Positions 40,466 through 49,794 of a stretch of DNA of 64,000 nucleotides are shown here, piece after piece. This DNA comes from PFJX01 sp044227325 (GTDB lineage Bacteria > Pseudomonadota > Gammaproteobacteria > Burkholderiales > Thiobacillaceae). The stretch's first letter is position 1. Every line of letters begins with the position of its first letter. Location: assembly GCA_044227325.1 (NCBI GenBank), contig JBGAFI010000001.1:124001-188000 (forward strand). Reading direction: 5' to 3'. The translations under genes were made by a program, and so were the position numbers. Under the pieces are notes generated by a model. That model worked only from the letters and a program-made list of their open reading frames with translations, did not search any database and was not told the DNA's origin.

Positions 40466-43400
40466 ATGTCACGCTTCTTCATCTATCGACCGATCTTCGC
40501 CTCGGTCATCGCCATCATCATCATCATCGCCGGGCTGGTGGCGTCCCAGGTGCTGCCCATCTCCCAGTATCCCCAGATCGCGCCGCCCACGGTGCTGATC
40601 ACCGCCACCTATCCCGGCGCCTCCGCCGAGACCCTGGCGCGCACCGTCGCGGCCCCCATCGAGGAGCAGCTGAATGGCGTCGAGGGAATGGTCTACTTCA
40701 ACTCGTCCGCTTCCGCCAACGGCTCGGTGACCATCACCGCGACTTTCGAGGTGGGCACCAACGTGGACCAGGCCTCGGTCAACGTGAACAACCGGGTGAA
40801 GGCGGCGGAACCGCGCCTGCCGGAGGAGGTGCGGCGCAACGGCGTCATCGTGCAGAAGCGCTCCAACGACTTCCTGCAGGTCATCGGCATGGAGACCAAG
40901 GACAAGCGCTACGACACCCTGTTCCTGTCCAACTACGCCAGCCTCAACATCGTCGACGAGTTGAAGCGCCTGAAGGGCGTGGGCGACGTCATCGTCTTCG
41001 GTGCCCAGGACTACGCCATGCGCATCTGGCTGAAACCGGACCGCATGGCCCAGCTCGGCCTCACCACCAGTGACATCGCCACCGCCATCCAGGCCCAGAA
41101 CGCCCAGAACGCGGCGGGCAAGATCGGCCAGGAGCCGGCGCCGGCCGACCAGGTGCTGGTCTACACCGTCACCGCCAAGGGCCGCCTGCTGACGCCGGAA
41201 CAGTTCGGCGACATCATCGTGCGAGCCGACGGACCGAATGGCGTGCTGCGCCTGAAGGACGTGGCCCGCATCCAGTTGGGCGCCAACAGCTACGAGCAGA
41301 GCGTGACCCTGGACGGCAGTCCCACCATCGCCCTGGGCGTTTTCCTGCAGACCGGCGCCAACGCCCTGGAAACCGCCGACCGGGTCAACGCCAAGATGCA
41401 GGAACTGAAGAAGAAATTCCCCGAGGGCGTGGGCTATGTCATCCCCTACGACACCACCCGCTTCGTCAGCGCCTCCATCAATGAGGTGGAGCACACCCTG
41501 GGCATCGCCATCCTGCTGGTGCTGGGCGTGGTGTTCCTGTTCCTGCAAAGCTGGCGCGCCACCTTGATTCCCATGGTGGCGGTGCCCGTGTCCCTGATCG
41601 GCACCTTCGCCGGCCTTTACGCCTTCGGCTTCTCCATCAATACCCTCACCCTGTTTGCCCTGGTGCTGGCCATCGGCATCGTCGTGGACGACGCCATCGT
41701 CGTGTTGGAGAACGTGGAACGCTTGATGGCGGAGAAGAAGCTGAAGCCCTTCGATGCCGCCGTCGAGGCCATGCGCGAGGTGCAGGGCGCGGTCATCGCC
41801 ATCGTCCTGGTGCTGTGCGCGGTGTTCGTGCCGGTGGCCTTCCTGGGCGGCATCGCCGGCACCCTGTACCGCCAGTTCGCGGTCACCGTGGCCATCGCCG
41901 TGGTGATCTCCGGCGTCGTCGCCCTGACCTTGACGCCGGCCTTGTGCGCCTTGCTGCTGAAACCCAGCCACAAGGAATCGCCGCTGTTCAAGCCGTTCAA
42001 CCGGGCCTTTGCCGGGCTGACCAACTTCTATGTCCGCACCGTGGGGCGCACCCTGCGCCACGGCATCGTCGGCCTGGTGCTGTTCTCCCTGGTGATCGGC
42101 GGCGGCGCCTGGATGATCAACAAGGTGCCGGGCAGCTTCGTGCCCTCGGAAGACCAGGGCTATCTGATTTCCGCGCTCATGCTGCCGGACGGCGCGACCC
42201 TGAAACGCACCGCCGCCACCGGCGAGCTGATGCGCAAGGCGATGACCCAGGATCCGGCGGTGGCCCACACCTTCGTGGTGTCCGGCTTCGACCTCATCGG
42301 CGGCGGCAACAAGCCCAACGCCGGCACCATCTTCATCCCACTCAAGCCCTGGAGCGAACGCAAGTCCAGCGCCGATGAGCTGGCCGGCAAGTTCATGGGC
42401 GCCGGCATGATGCTGCCGGACGGCCTGGGCCTGGTGTTCAACCCGCCCCCCATCATGGGCCTGGGCACCGCCGGCGGTTTCGAGGTCTACGTGCAGAACA
42501 AGGTGGACGGCGACACCATGAAACTGAACGAGGTGGTGCAGGACTTCATCGCCGCCCTGCAAAGCCATAAGGAGTTCTCCCGCATCAACACGTTCTTCCG
42601 GCCCACCATTCCCCAGCTCTTCGTGGAAGTGGACGAGGCCAAGGCGATCTCCCTGGGTATTCCCATCGCCAGCATCTACGAGACCCTGCAAAGCACCATG
42701 GGCTCGCTGTATGTCAACGACTTCAACAAGGCGGGCCGGGTCTACCGGGTGCAGTTGCAGGCCGAGGCGGCCTACCGCCTGAAGCCGGAGGATCTAGGCA
42801 AGGTCTACGTGCGCAGTAGCACCACCAACGCCATGATTCCCCTGGCGGCGGTGAGCACGGTGAAGCACATCGTCGGCCCGGAGCAGGTGGAACGCTTCAA
42901 CGGCTTCGTCGCCGCGAAGATACTGGGCGACAGTGTGCCCGGCGTGAGTTCCGGCGACGCACTCAAGCTGGTGGAGGAGGTGGCCGCGAAAACCCTGCCC
43001 GCCGGCTACGAGATCGCCTGGACCGGTCAGGCCTTCCAGCAGAAGCAGACCGGCTCCTCGTCGGCGCAGGCCTTCGTGTTCGCCATCATCATGGTGTTCC
43101 TGATTCTGGCCGCCCAGTTCGAGAAGTGGTCCTTGCCCCTGGCGGTGATCATGGCCGTGCCTTTCGCCCTGCTGGGGGCGCTGTCGGCGGTGATGCTGCG
43201 CGGCATGCCCAACGACATCTACTTCCAGATCGGCCTGGTGGTGCTGATCGGCCTGGCGTCGAAGAACGCCATCCTGATCGTGGAATTCGCCACCCAGAAG
43301 TTGGAAGAGGGCATGTCCGTGATGGAGGCGGCCATGGAAGGCGCCCGGCTGCGCTTCCGGCCCATCGTCATGACCTCCCTGGCCTTCATCCTGGGCGTCG

Positions 43401-43612
43401 TGCCCCTGGTGGTGGCCTCCGGCGCCGGCGCCGCCGCGCGCCGCTCCATGGGCACCGGCGTGTTCGGCGGCATGCTCGCGGCCACCTTCATCGCCACCAT
43501 CTTCATCCCCCTGTTCTTCAAGTGGCTGTCGCGGGGCAAGTCGAGCCGGGTCGTCGCCAAGACCCAGGCCGACCCGAATGCCGTCCCGCAGGCCGAGGAG
43601 GAAAAATCATGA
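40466..43612 (+). CDS. RND multidrug efflux permease (AcrB/MexB-like, HAE1)
   Basis: This 1048-residue inner-membrane pump has twelve predicted helices and two large periplasmic loops. HAE1 hallmarks are present: RPIFASVIAIIIIIAGLVASQVLPISQYPQIAPPTV at the N-terminus, GIVVDDAIVVLENVERLM carrying the proton-relay aspartates in TM4, and a C-terminal GLASKNAILIVEFATQKLEEGM with the relay lysine region. It is expected to export hydrophobic drugs or solvents. It lies 11 bp after the adaptor gene and overlaps the outer-membrane factor by ATGA. Confidence 0.96.
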   Translation: MSRFFIYRPIFASVIAIIIIIAGLVASQVLPISQYPQIAPPTVLITATYPGASAETLARTVAAPIEEQLNGVEGMVYFNSSASANGSVTITATFEVGTNVDQASVNVNNRVKAAEPRLPEEVRRNGVIVQKRSNDFLQVIGMETKDKRYDTLFLSNYASLNIVDELKRLKGVGDVIVFGAQDYAMRIWLKPDRMAQLGLTTSDIATAIQAQNAQNAAGKIGQEPAPADQVLVYTVTAKGRLLTPEQFGDIIVRADGPNGVLRLKDVARIQLGANSYEQSVTLDGSPTIALGVFLQTGANALETADRVNAKMQELKKKFPEGVGYVIPYDTTRFVSASINEVEHTLGIAILLVLGVVFLFLQSWRATLIPMVAVPVSLIGTFAGLYAFGFSINTLTLFALVLAIGIVVDDAIVVLENVERLMAEKKLKPFDAAVEAMREVQGAVIAIVLVLCAVFVPVAFLGGIAGTLYRQFAVTVAIAVVISGVVALTLTPALCALLLKPSHKESPLFKPFNRAFAGLTNFYVRTVGRTLRHGIVGLVLFSLVIGGGAWMINKVPGSFVPSEDQGYLISALMLPDGATLKRTAATGELMRKAMTQDPAVAHTFVVSGFDLIGGGNKPNAGTIFIPLKPWSERKSSADELAGKFMGAGMMLPDGLGLVFNPPPIMGLGTAGGFEVYVQNKVDGDTMKLNEVVQDFIAALQSHKEFSRINTFFRPTIPQLFVEVDEAKAISLGIPIASIYETLQSTMGSLYVNDFNKAGRVYRVQLQAEAAYRLKPEDLGKVYVRSSTTNAMIPLAAVSTVKHIVGPEQVERFNGFVAAKILGDSVPGVSSGDALKLVEEVAAKTLPAGYEIAWTGQAFQQKQTGSSSAQAFVFAIIMVFLILAAQFEKWSLPLAVIMAVPFALLGALSAVMLRGMPNDIYFQIGLVVLIGLASKNAILIVEFATQKLEEGMSVMEAAMEGARLRFRPIVMTSLAFILGVVPLVVASGAGAAARRSMGTGVFGGMLAATFIATIFIPLFFKWLSRGKSSRVVAKTQADPNAVPQAEEEKS

Positions 43613-45018
43613 TTGCCCGCATCCCCTACGCCCTGGCCGCGTTGACCCTGGCCCTGAGCGGGTGCAGCGCCCTCGGACCCGACTATGTCCGCCCCGCCAC
43701 CACGCTGCCCGGCGCCTACACGGAAGCCGCGCCGAGCGACGCCCAGGCCCAGGTGCGGCGGGAATGGTGGAAGCTGTTCAACGATCCGATCCTGGACGAT
43801 CTGGTGGACAAGTCCCTGGGCGGGAACTTCGACCTGCGGGCCGCCGTGGCCCGGGTCGAGGAAGCCGATGCCGCCCTGCGCGAAGCCGGCGCCGCCCTGA
43901 CGCCCTCGGTGGACCTGGATGCCGGCGCCACGCGCAGCCGCTCCAGCACCAAGAGCGCCACCTTCAACACGGCCATGCCGGTCTACCGCACCACCCACAA
44001 CCTGGGCATCTCCACCGCTTTCGAGTTGGATTTCTGGGGCCGCCTGCGCCGCACCCGGGAAGCCGCCCGCGCCCAGGCCCTGGCCAGCCGCCACGCCCGG
44101 GACACGGTGCAACTCTCCCTGGCCGGCATGGTGGCCAACAGCTACCTCGCCCTGCGCGCCTACGACGCCGAGTTGGCGGTCAGTCTGGCCTCCCTGGAAA
44201 GCCGGGACGAGAGCCTGAAGATCGTCAAGAGCCGGGTCGACGCCGGCCTCGCCTCGCCCCTGGAACTGCGCCAGGCGGAAGGCGCGTCCGCCGCGATCCG
44301 CGCCCAGATCTCCACGCTGCGCCTGCAACGGGCCGTGACCGAACACCAGTTGGCCCTGTTGACGGGCATGCCCGAGCTGCGCATCGCCAGCGGCGACCTG
44401 CGCCGGATGCCGCTGCCGCCGGTGCCGCCCGCCGGCCTGCCTTCCAGCCTGCTGGAGGCGCGGCCCGACCTGCGCCAGGCCGAGGAGGAGCTGGTCGCCA
44501 ACAACGCCCAAATCGGCGTGGCCAAGGCCGCCCTGTATCCCACCATTTCCCTCACCGGCGGCCTGGGCGGGGAGAGCCGGCAGCTCTCCAACCTGCTCTC
44601 CAGCGGGGCGCGCACCTGGAACCTGGGGCTGGGGCTGACCCTGCCCATCTTCGATTCGGGAGCCGGCGCGGCCCGGGTGGACCAGGCCTCGGCGCGCCAG
44701 AAGCAAGCCCTGGCGTCCTACCAGAAAGCCGTGCAGACCGCCTTCATGGAGGTCAACGACGCCCTGGTGAGCCTGCGCGAGAACGCCGAGGGCGAAACCG
44801 CCCAGGACGCCCGCGTCACCGCCGCCGAGCAGGCCCTGAAACTGGCAAACGACCGCTACGAGGCCGGCTATTCCGGCTTCCTGGAAGTGCTGGATGCCCA
44901 ACGCACGGTCAACGATGCCCGCCTGGCCTACATCGGCACGCGCCAGTCCCGCCTCGCGGCCGCGGTGGATCTGTTCAAGGCCCTGGGCGGCGGCTGGCAG
45001 GAAGAGCCGGGCAAGTAG
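43609..45018 (+). CDS. Outer-membrane efflux factor (OprM/NodT-like lipoprotein)
   Basis: This 469-residue protein starts at MIARIPYALAALTLALSGCSALGPDYVRP; the lipobox LSGC confirms the start. The OEP repeats follow: FELDFWGRLRRTREAARAQALAS, VKSRVDAGLASPLELRQAEGA, EARPDLRQAEEELVANNAQIGVAKAALYPTISLTGGLG and YEAGYSGFLEVLDAQRTVNDARLAYIGTRQSRLAAAVDLFKALGGGW. It completes the acrAB-oprM-like operon and is distinct from the factor at 36130-37641. Confidence 0.94.
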   Translation: MIARIPYALAALTLALSGCSALGPDYVRPATTLPGAYTEAAPSDAQAQVRREWWKLFNDPILDDLVDKSLGGNFDLRAAVARVEEADAALREAGAALTPSVDLDAGATRSRSSTKSATFNTAMPVYRTTHNLGISTAFELDFWGRLRRTREAARAQALASRHARDTVQLSLAGMVANSYLALRAYDAELAVSLASLESRDESLKIVKSRVDAGLASPLELRQAEGASAAIRAQISTLRLQRAVTEHQLALLTGMPELRIASGDLRRMPLPPVPPAGLPSSLLEARPDLRQAEEELVANNAQIGVAKAALYPTISLTGGLGGESRQLSNLLSSGARTWNLGLGLTLPIFDSGAGAARVDQASARQKQALASYQKAVQTAFMEVNDALVSLRENAEGETAQDARVTAAEQALKLANDRYEAGYSGFLEVLDAQRTVNDARLAYIGTRQSRLAAAVDLFKALGGGWQEEPGK

Positions 45019-45062
45019 GCGTCGCCGAGAGGCGACCCGCGCTTGCCGGCGGCGCGGCGTGC

Positions 45063-45090
45063 GGGCGGAATTTGCGTTCTAATTCCGCCC
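45063..45090 (+). promoter_or_regulatory. Hairpin abutting the arfB start codon
   Basis: GGGCGGAATT (45063-45072) and AATTCCGCCC (45081-45090) are perfect complements, with an 8-base loop. The second arm ends directly before the ATG at 45091. No U tract follows. It could end the efflux-operon transcript, or block ribosome access to arfB. A second small stem, GTCGCC-GAGA-GGCGAC, lies at 45021-45036. Confidence 0.6.
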
Positions 45091-45492
45091 ATGCGCATCC
45101 CCTACACCCTCTCCCCCGACGAGGTCGAGTTCGTCGCGATCCGCGCCCAGGGCGCGGGCGGCCAGAACGTCAACAAGGTCGCCAACGCGGTGCATCTGCG
45201 TTTCGACATCGCCGCCTCGTCCCTGCCGGAGGAAATCCGCGCGCGGCTGCTGCGGCTCGGCGACCAGCGCATCAGCAAGGACGGTGTCGTCGTCATCAAG
45301 GCCCAGGCCCACCGCAGCCTGGAAATGAACCGGGAGGAGGGCTTGCTGCGCCTGCGCGAGCTGATCGACAGCGTCGCCGTGACGCCAAAGAAGCGGCGGC
45401 CCACCAAGCCCACCAAGGCCTCGGTGACACGGCGGCTCGACGGCAAGGCGAAGCGCGGCGCCATCAAGGCCGCGCGCGGACGGGTCGAGTAA
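45091..45492 (+). CDS. arfB: Alternative ribosome-rescue peptidyl-tRNA hydrolase ArfB
   Basis: This 133-residue protein has the catalytic GGQ motif in RAQGAGGQNVNKVANAVHLRFD (about residues 18-39). A basic C-terminal tail (KKRRPTKPTKASVTRRLDGKAKRG) inserts in the empty mRNA channel. It hydrolyses peptidyl-tRNA on ribosomes stalled on non-stop mRNA. The ATG at 45091 matches the family N-terminus; a TTG 48 bases earlier would add an unlikely leader. There is no Shine-Dalgarno, and a strong hairpin ends directly at the ATG. Confidence 0.92.
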   Translation: MRIPYTLSPDEVEFVAIRAQGAGGQNVNKVANAVHLRFDIAASSLPEEIRARLLRLGDQRISKDGVVVIKAQAHRSLEMNREEGLLRLRELIDSVAVTPKKRRPTKPTKASVTRRLDGKAKRGAIKAARGRVE

Positions 45493-45624
45493 GGCGCGGT
45501 TCGCAACAAACGCGGGATAATCGGCCAGCGCGATCCGGCACCGCCGCCGCTTCTCTCTATGCCCAGCCGCCGCCACCGGCGGCCTTCATTTCGTGCCCAT
45601 TCGGCACACCGACAGGATTTCCCC

Positions 45625-47364
45625 ATGCAATCTGAAAGCTTCATCGCCGGCAAGGACGCCTCCCTCGAATCCTCCATCGGCACCATGCTGGCCAAGCTGG
45701 AAGCCCTGGATTTCCACGTCGAGGAGCGCTCCTGGCTGAATCCCGTGGACGGCATCTGGTCGGTGCACCTGCGCGACCGGGACTGCCCGCTCATGTTCAC
45801 CAACGGCAAGGGCGGCTCCCGGCTGGCGGCCCTGGCCAGCGCCCTGGGCGAGTATTTCGAGCGCCTGTCCTGCAACTACTTCTGGAACCACTACTACCTG
45901 GGCCGGCGCATTGCCCTGGACCAGGACGGCCGGGGCTTCGTGCACGATCCGCGCGAACGCTGGTTCTTGCCGGAAGCGGACGGCGCCTGGCCGCAAGGCC
46001 TGCTCACGCCGGAACTGCGCCGGTTCTACAACCCGCGGGGCGGCATCCCCGCCGCGAGTCTGGTGGACTTCAATTCCGGCGACGCCGAACGCGGCATCTG
46101 CGCGCTTCCCTACCGGCGCCTGCGCGACGATGCCGAGGTGTATTTCCCGGTCAACGTCATCGCCAACCTCTACGTCAGCAACGGCATGTCCGCCGGCAAC
46201 ACGCCGGCCGAGGCGCGCACCCAGGCCCTGTCGGAGATCTTCGAGCGCCACATCAAGTTCCGCATCCTCGCCGAGGGCTTGTGCCTGCCCGACGTGCCGG
46301 AAGCCGTCATCGCCCGCCATCCGCGCATCGCCGCCGGCATCGCCGGGCTGCGCGCCGCCGGCTTCGGCATCCTGGTCAAGGACGCCTCCCTGGGCGGCCG
46401 TTTCCCGGTCATGAACGTGACCCTGCTGCATCCGGACGACCAGGGCTGCTTCGCCAGTTTCGGCGCCCATCCGCGCTTCGAGATCGCCCTGGAACGCGCC
46501 CTCACCGAACTGCTGCAAGGCCGCGCCCTCGATGCCCTGGCCGGTTTTCCGGAACCGGGTTTCGACCTGGAGGAAATCGCCGGCGCGCCCAACCTCGAGA
46601 TCCACTTCGTCGATTCCAGCGGCATCGTCAGCTGGAACTTCCTCGGAGACCAGCCGGATTTCGCCTTCCACGACTGGAATTTCGCCACCAGCACGGCGGA
46701 GGACTACGCCTGGTCGGTGGACGCCATCCACGCCTTGGGCCACGACATCTACGTCGCCGATTTCGAACATCTGGGCGTGTACGCCTGCCGCATCCTGGTG
46801 CCCGGCATGTCGGAGATCTATCCCGTCGACGAACTGGAGTGGGAGAACAACAGCGTCGCCAACGGCCTGCGCGAAGCCATCCTCAACCTGCCCGATCTGG
46901 ACGACGACGCCTGCGGCGAACTGCTCGACCGCCTCAACGACAGCGGCCTCGCCGACGAACGTCCGGTCGCCGCCCTGATCGGCCTCGCTCCCGGCGCCGA
47001 CGCGTTCTGGCAAGACCTGCGCGTCGGCGAACTGAAAACCCTGCTGGCCCTGGCCATCGGCGACGGCGAGGCCGCCATGCAGGGCTGCGAGTGGATCCGC
47101 TATTTCGAGCAGATCGATCCGGCGCGGCGCCGAGTCTACCGCTGCGTCGAATCCCTGTTGAAGCTGGACGACGACGCGCGTTACGGCGCCGCCCTGGAAA
47201 CCCTCTACGGCGCGGAAACCCTCGGCCGCGCCCAAGACCTCCTGGCGGGCGAGTCGCGTTTCTTCGACCAGCCCGCCCTGGGGCCCGACCTGGCCGCTTG
47301 CGACATGCACCAGCGCCTGCTCGCGGCCTACGGCAAGTTGCACCGCGGGGAACGGCGGGCATAG
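45625..47364 (+). CDS. ycaO: YcaO-domain protein (E. coli YcaO type)
   Basis: This 579-residue protein is close to the 586 of E. coli YcaO. The N-terminal YcaO ATP-binding domain (residues 1-400) includes FTNGKGGSRLAALASALGEYFERLSCNYFWNHYYLGRR and NGMSAGNTPAEARTQALSEIFERHIKF, with the Glu-rich Mg-ATP binding pattern (E..FER). The C-terminal 170 residues are the TPR-like extension of the E. coli subfamily, linked to RimO-dependent beta-methylthiolation of ribosomal protein S12. The ATG at 45625 opens the conserved MQSESFIAGKDASLE start. It stands alone, with no precursor peptide gene nearby. Confidence 0.92.
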   Translation: MQSESFIAGKDASLESSIGTMLAKLEALDFHVEERSWLNPVDGIWSVHLRDRDCPLMFTNGKGGSRLAALASALGEYFERLSCNYFWNHYYLGRRIALDQDGRGFVHDPRERWFLPEADGAWPQGLLTPELRRFYNPRGGIPAASLVDFNSGDAERGICALPYRRLRDDAEVYFPVNVIANLYVSNGMSAGNTPAEARTQALSEIFERHIKFRILAEGLCLPDVPEAVIARHPRIAAGIAGLRAAGFGILVKDASLGGRFPVMNVTLLHPDDQGCFASFGAHPRFEIALERALTELLQGRALDALAGFPEPGFDLEEIAGAPNLEIHFVDSSGIVSWNFLGDQPDFAFHDWNFATSTAEDYAWSVDAIHALGHDIYVADFEHLGVYACRILVPGMSEIYPVDELEWENNSVANGLREAILNLPDLDDDACGELLDRLNDSGLADERPVAALIGLAPGADAFWQDLRVGELKTLLALAIGDGEAAMQGCEWIRYFEQIDPARRRVYRCVESLLKLDDDARYGAALETLYGAETLGRAQDLLAGESRFFDQPALGPDLAACDMHQRLLAAYGKLHRGERRA

Positions 47365-47456
47365 CCTCGCGGCGGCATGCAAGCCCGCGGCTGCTCCATG
47401 GCGCATGACGGCGCGGACGGCGCGGCGAATGTCCGCGAAGGCGCGGCCGCCTTACC

Positions 47457-48098
47457 TCACGTGATCTTCACCACGATGTCGTGCAGCGTGTTCGCGCAGT
47501 GGGCCATGCGGTCCGCCGCCCGGGCCAGATGCTGGTATATCTCGCGGCGCTTGAACATGTTGAGGTAGTCCTCGCCCTGGAACAGGTCGGCCAGGGCCTT
47601 GCGGTAGAGCTTCTCCACGCGGCGGTCGGCCTTGCGGGCGGTGTCCGCGGCGGCCGCGGCCTCGGCGGGCCGGGTGGACAGGATGTCGAAGCCGCTGGCC
47701 AGCGCCAGCACGCCTTCGCGCAGACAGGCGGCCAACTCGAAGCTGAACCGGTCCGGCGCGACGCCGAGGACGTCCATCTCGCTCACCGTGTCCTTGCAGA
47801 AGTTGACGATGCCGTCCAGATCCATGATGGCCCGGTAGATGTCCTCCCGGTCGATGGGCGTGGCGAAGGCTTCGTTCAGGGTGTGGATGTTGCCGATCTT
47901 GATGACGTCCGCCTCGTGCTCGTCCTTCTTGATGCGCCGGGCCAGCTCCTGGTCGTTGGTGCCCATGTACTCGACCAGCAAATCCACCGTGTGGGTGACT
48001 TGCGCCGCTTGGATGCTGAGCAGGTGGAAGAAGTCCGGCGCCTTGGGAAAGACATGGTCCAGGATCTTGTGGACGATGGAGGCCGATGGTTCGCTCAT
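47457..48098 (-). CDS. DUF47 (PhoU-like) phosphate transport accessory protein
   Basis: This 213-residue all-helical protein of the TIGR00153/DUF47 family contains KKDEHEADVIKIGNIHTLNEAFATPIDREDIYRAIMDLDGIVNFCKDTVSEMDVLG, with metal-binding E/D-rich helices like PhoU. Such proteins are encoded with Pit phosphate transporters and modulate them. It overlaps the pit stop by ATGA. It is convergent with ycaO; the 92-bp gap contains CGCGGAC/GTCCGCG (47412-47437), a weak stem without U tract. Confidence 0.92.
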   Translation of the reverse strand: MSEPSASIVHKILDHVFPKAPDFFHLLSIQAAQVTHTVDLLVEYMGTNDQELARRIKKDEHEADVIKIGNIHTLNEAFATPIDREDIYRAIMDLDGIVNFCKDTVSEMDVLGVAPDRFSFELAACLREGVLALASGFDILSTRPAEAAAAADTARKADRRVEKLYRKALADLFQGEDYLNMFKRREIYQHLARAADRMAHCANTLHDIVVKIT

Positions 48099-49147
48099 GT
48101 CAGTTGTCCCCTGTGGATGATGGCCAGGATCAGCGCGTAGATGACCGCCGCGACGAAGGCGGCGGCCGGGATGGTGATGAGCCAGGTGGTGGCGATTTCC
48201 CTGGCCTTGCCCCAGCGCACGGCCTTCGGGTGTTCCGAGGCGCCGATGCCCATGATGGAGGAGGCCACCACGTGGGTGGTGGAGACCGGCGCGCCCAGCA
48301 GCGAGGCGGAAAAGATGATGCCGGCGGAGGTGAGCTGGGAATCCAGGGCGTGCAGCGGCCGCACCTTGTAGATGGCGAAGCCCAGGGTGCGCACGATGCG
48401 CCAACCGCCGGTCATGATGCCCAGGGTCATGGAAACCGCACAGGTGAGGATGACCCAGAACGGCACCGCGAAAGTGGCGATGTGCCCGCCCAGCAGCAGA
48501 ACCAGGGTGAGGATGCCCATGCTCTTCTGGGCGTCGTTGGCGCCGTGGGAAAAGGCCAGTCCGGCGGCGGTGAGGTACTGGCTCCAGCGCAGGGGACCGT
48601 TGATGCGTGGCCGGGCTGCGCGGAACACCAGGCTGAACAGGCGGTGCAGGGCGAAGCCGACCAGGAAGCCGGCCACGGGGGAGAGCACCAGCGCCAGCAG
48701 CACCTTGGTCACGCCGGTGACATGGCCGTGCCGGAACAGTTCCGAGAAGCCCCAGACCACGTGGTCGCCCCCCACCGCCAGCATGACCGCGCCGATCAGG
48801 CCGCCCACCAGGGCGTGGGACGAGGAGGAGGGGATGCCCTTCCACCAGGTGATCAGGTTCCAGACGATGGCGCCGCCCAGGCCGCTGACCAGCACGGTGA
48901 GGGACATGACGCGGGGCAGGTCGCCCAGGTCGACGAACTTGCCGATGGTGTTCGCCACCGCCGTGCCGCCCAGCAGGGGACCGAGAAACTCGAACACGCC
49001 GATGACGAGCACCGCCTGGGCCGGCTGCATGGCGCGGGAGGCGATGACGGTGGCGACGATGTTGGCGGCGTCGTGGAAACCGTTGGTGTAGTCGAACAGC
49101 ACCACGATCAGCACCGCGAGCAAGGTCAGGAGCGTGAGGGTTGCCAT
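48095..49147 (-). CDS. pit: Inorganic phosphate transporter, Pit family
   Basis: This 350-residue membrane protein has the two inverted PHO4 signatures: FDYTNGFHDAANIVATVIASRAM near residue 20 and AAGLAFSHGANDAQKSMGILTLVLLLGG near residue 200. About ten helices take up phosphate (often as metal-phosphate) with protons. Start at MATLTLLTLLAVLIV (ATG 49147) with CGGAAAA before it; a longer frame adds a non-conserved leader. It is paired with the DUF47 gene. Confidence 0.93.
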   Translation of the reverse strand: MATLTLLTLLAVLIVVLFDYTNGFHDAANIVATVIASRAMQPAQAVLVIGVFEFLGPLLGGTAVANTIGKFVDLGDLPRVMSLTVLVSGLGGAIVWNLITWWKGIPSSSSHALVGGLIGAVMLAVGGDHVVWGFSELFRHGHVTGVTKVLLALVLSPVAGFLVGFALHRLFSLVFRAARPRINGPLRWSQYLTAAGLAFSHGANDAQKSMGILTLVLLLGGHIATFAVPFWVILTCAVSMTLGIMTGGWRIVRTLGFAIYKVRPLHALDSQLTSAGIIFSASLLGAPVSTTHVVASSIMGIGASEHPKAVRWGKAREIATTWLITIPAAAFVAAVIYALILAIIHRGQLT

Positions 49148-49794
49148 GGTTTTTCCGAGTGGAAAGGAACAGCCGCCGAACCCATCCGGGACCACTGAGA
49201 AATTCCGTCATCGCACGGCGGCGCGGCGAACCGGAAGTTGCCTATCACGCAAACCCCAAGGACTGCCGCGCTCCCTTCGCAATGACAAAAACCGCAAGGC
49301 TCGGCGTCTCCTTTTACCTTGTCACTATAGAGAATGCGCGGGTTTTTCCGGCACTGGCGCGCCTTTCTCCGCGCGGCGCCGGGAACCGTGAGCCGCGTCG
49401 TCGGCAAGGATTGCCGCTGGCGACGCGCGCCGGTCGAGGCAAGGCCGCATGGCCCGAGTGCCACGGGCGTTTCCCGAGCGGCGTCCGTGCGGGAAGGATT
49501 TGCCCGCCGCCCGGCGATTTTTGCCGTCCCGGGTTTTTCCGGCCGGCGCTTGCCGGTTTTTCCGCACGGATCCGAAAAAATCCAATGGAATCATCGTGTT
49601 TTCTTAACATTGTTTTACGCGGCTTTACCCGGATCGCCATGACGGCAGGGGCGCTTTGGCCGATATCTTGCAAGGAATGGTGAGCGAAATGTCCCTCGGG
49701 TTTGTCTGCTTCCAGCCCCCGGACATGGCGCGTAGGACGCCGGCGCCGGGTTTCGCGCCGGATTCTTCGAACCGGGCAAGATAAGGAGCCAGCC
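49148..49794. other. Intergenic region with dispersed-repeat features
   Basis: No convincing gene is seen in about 650 bases. GTCATCGCA (49207) and CGCAATGAC (49278-49286) bracket an imperfect hairpin of the GTCATTGC type. GGTTTTTCCG occurs three times as direct repeats (49341, 49532, 49555). An AT-richer stretch at 49580-49625 may hold the promoter for the EF-hand gene. Confidence 0.5.

Noticed and set aside
45625..47364. RiPP (azoline peptide) gene cluster around YcaO
   Set aside because: The protein has the E. coli YcaO length and C-terminal extension, and no precursor peptide, dehydrogenase or transporter of a RiPP cluster flanks it.
47365..47456. Rho-independent terminator between ycaO and the DUF47 gene
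   Set aside because: The CGCGGAC/GTCCGCG stem is short and has no U tract.
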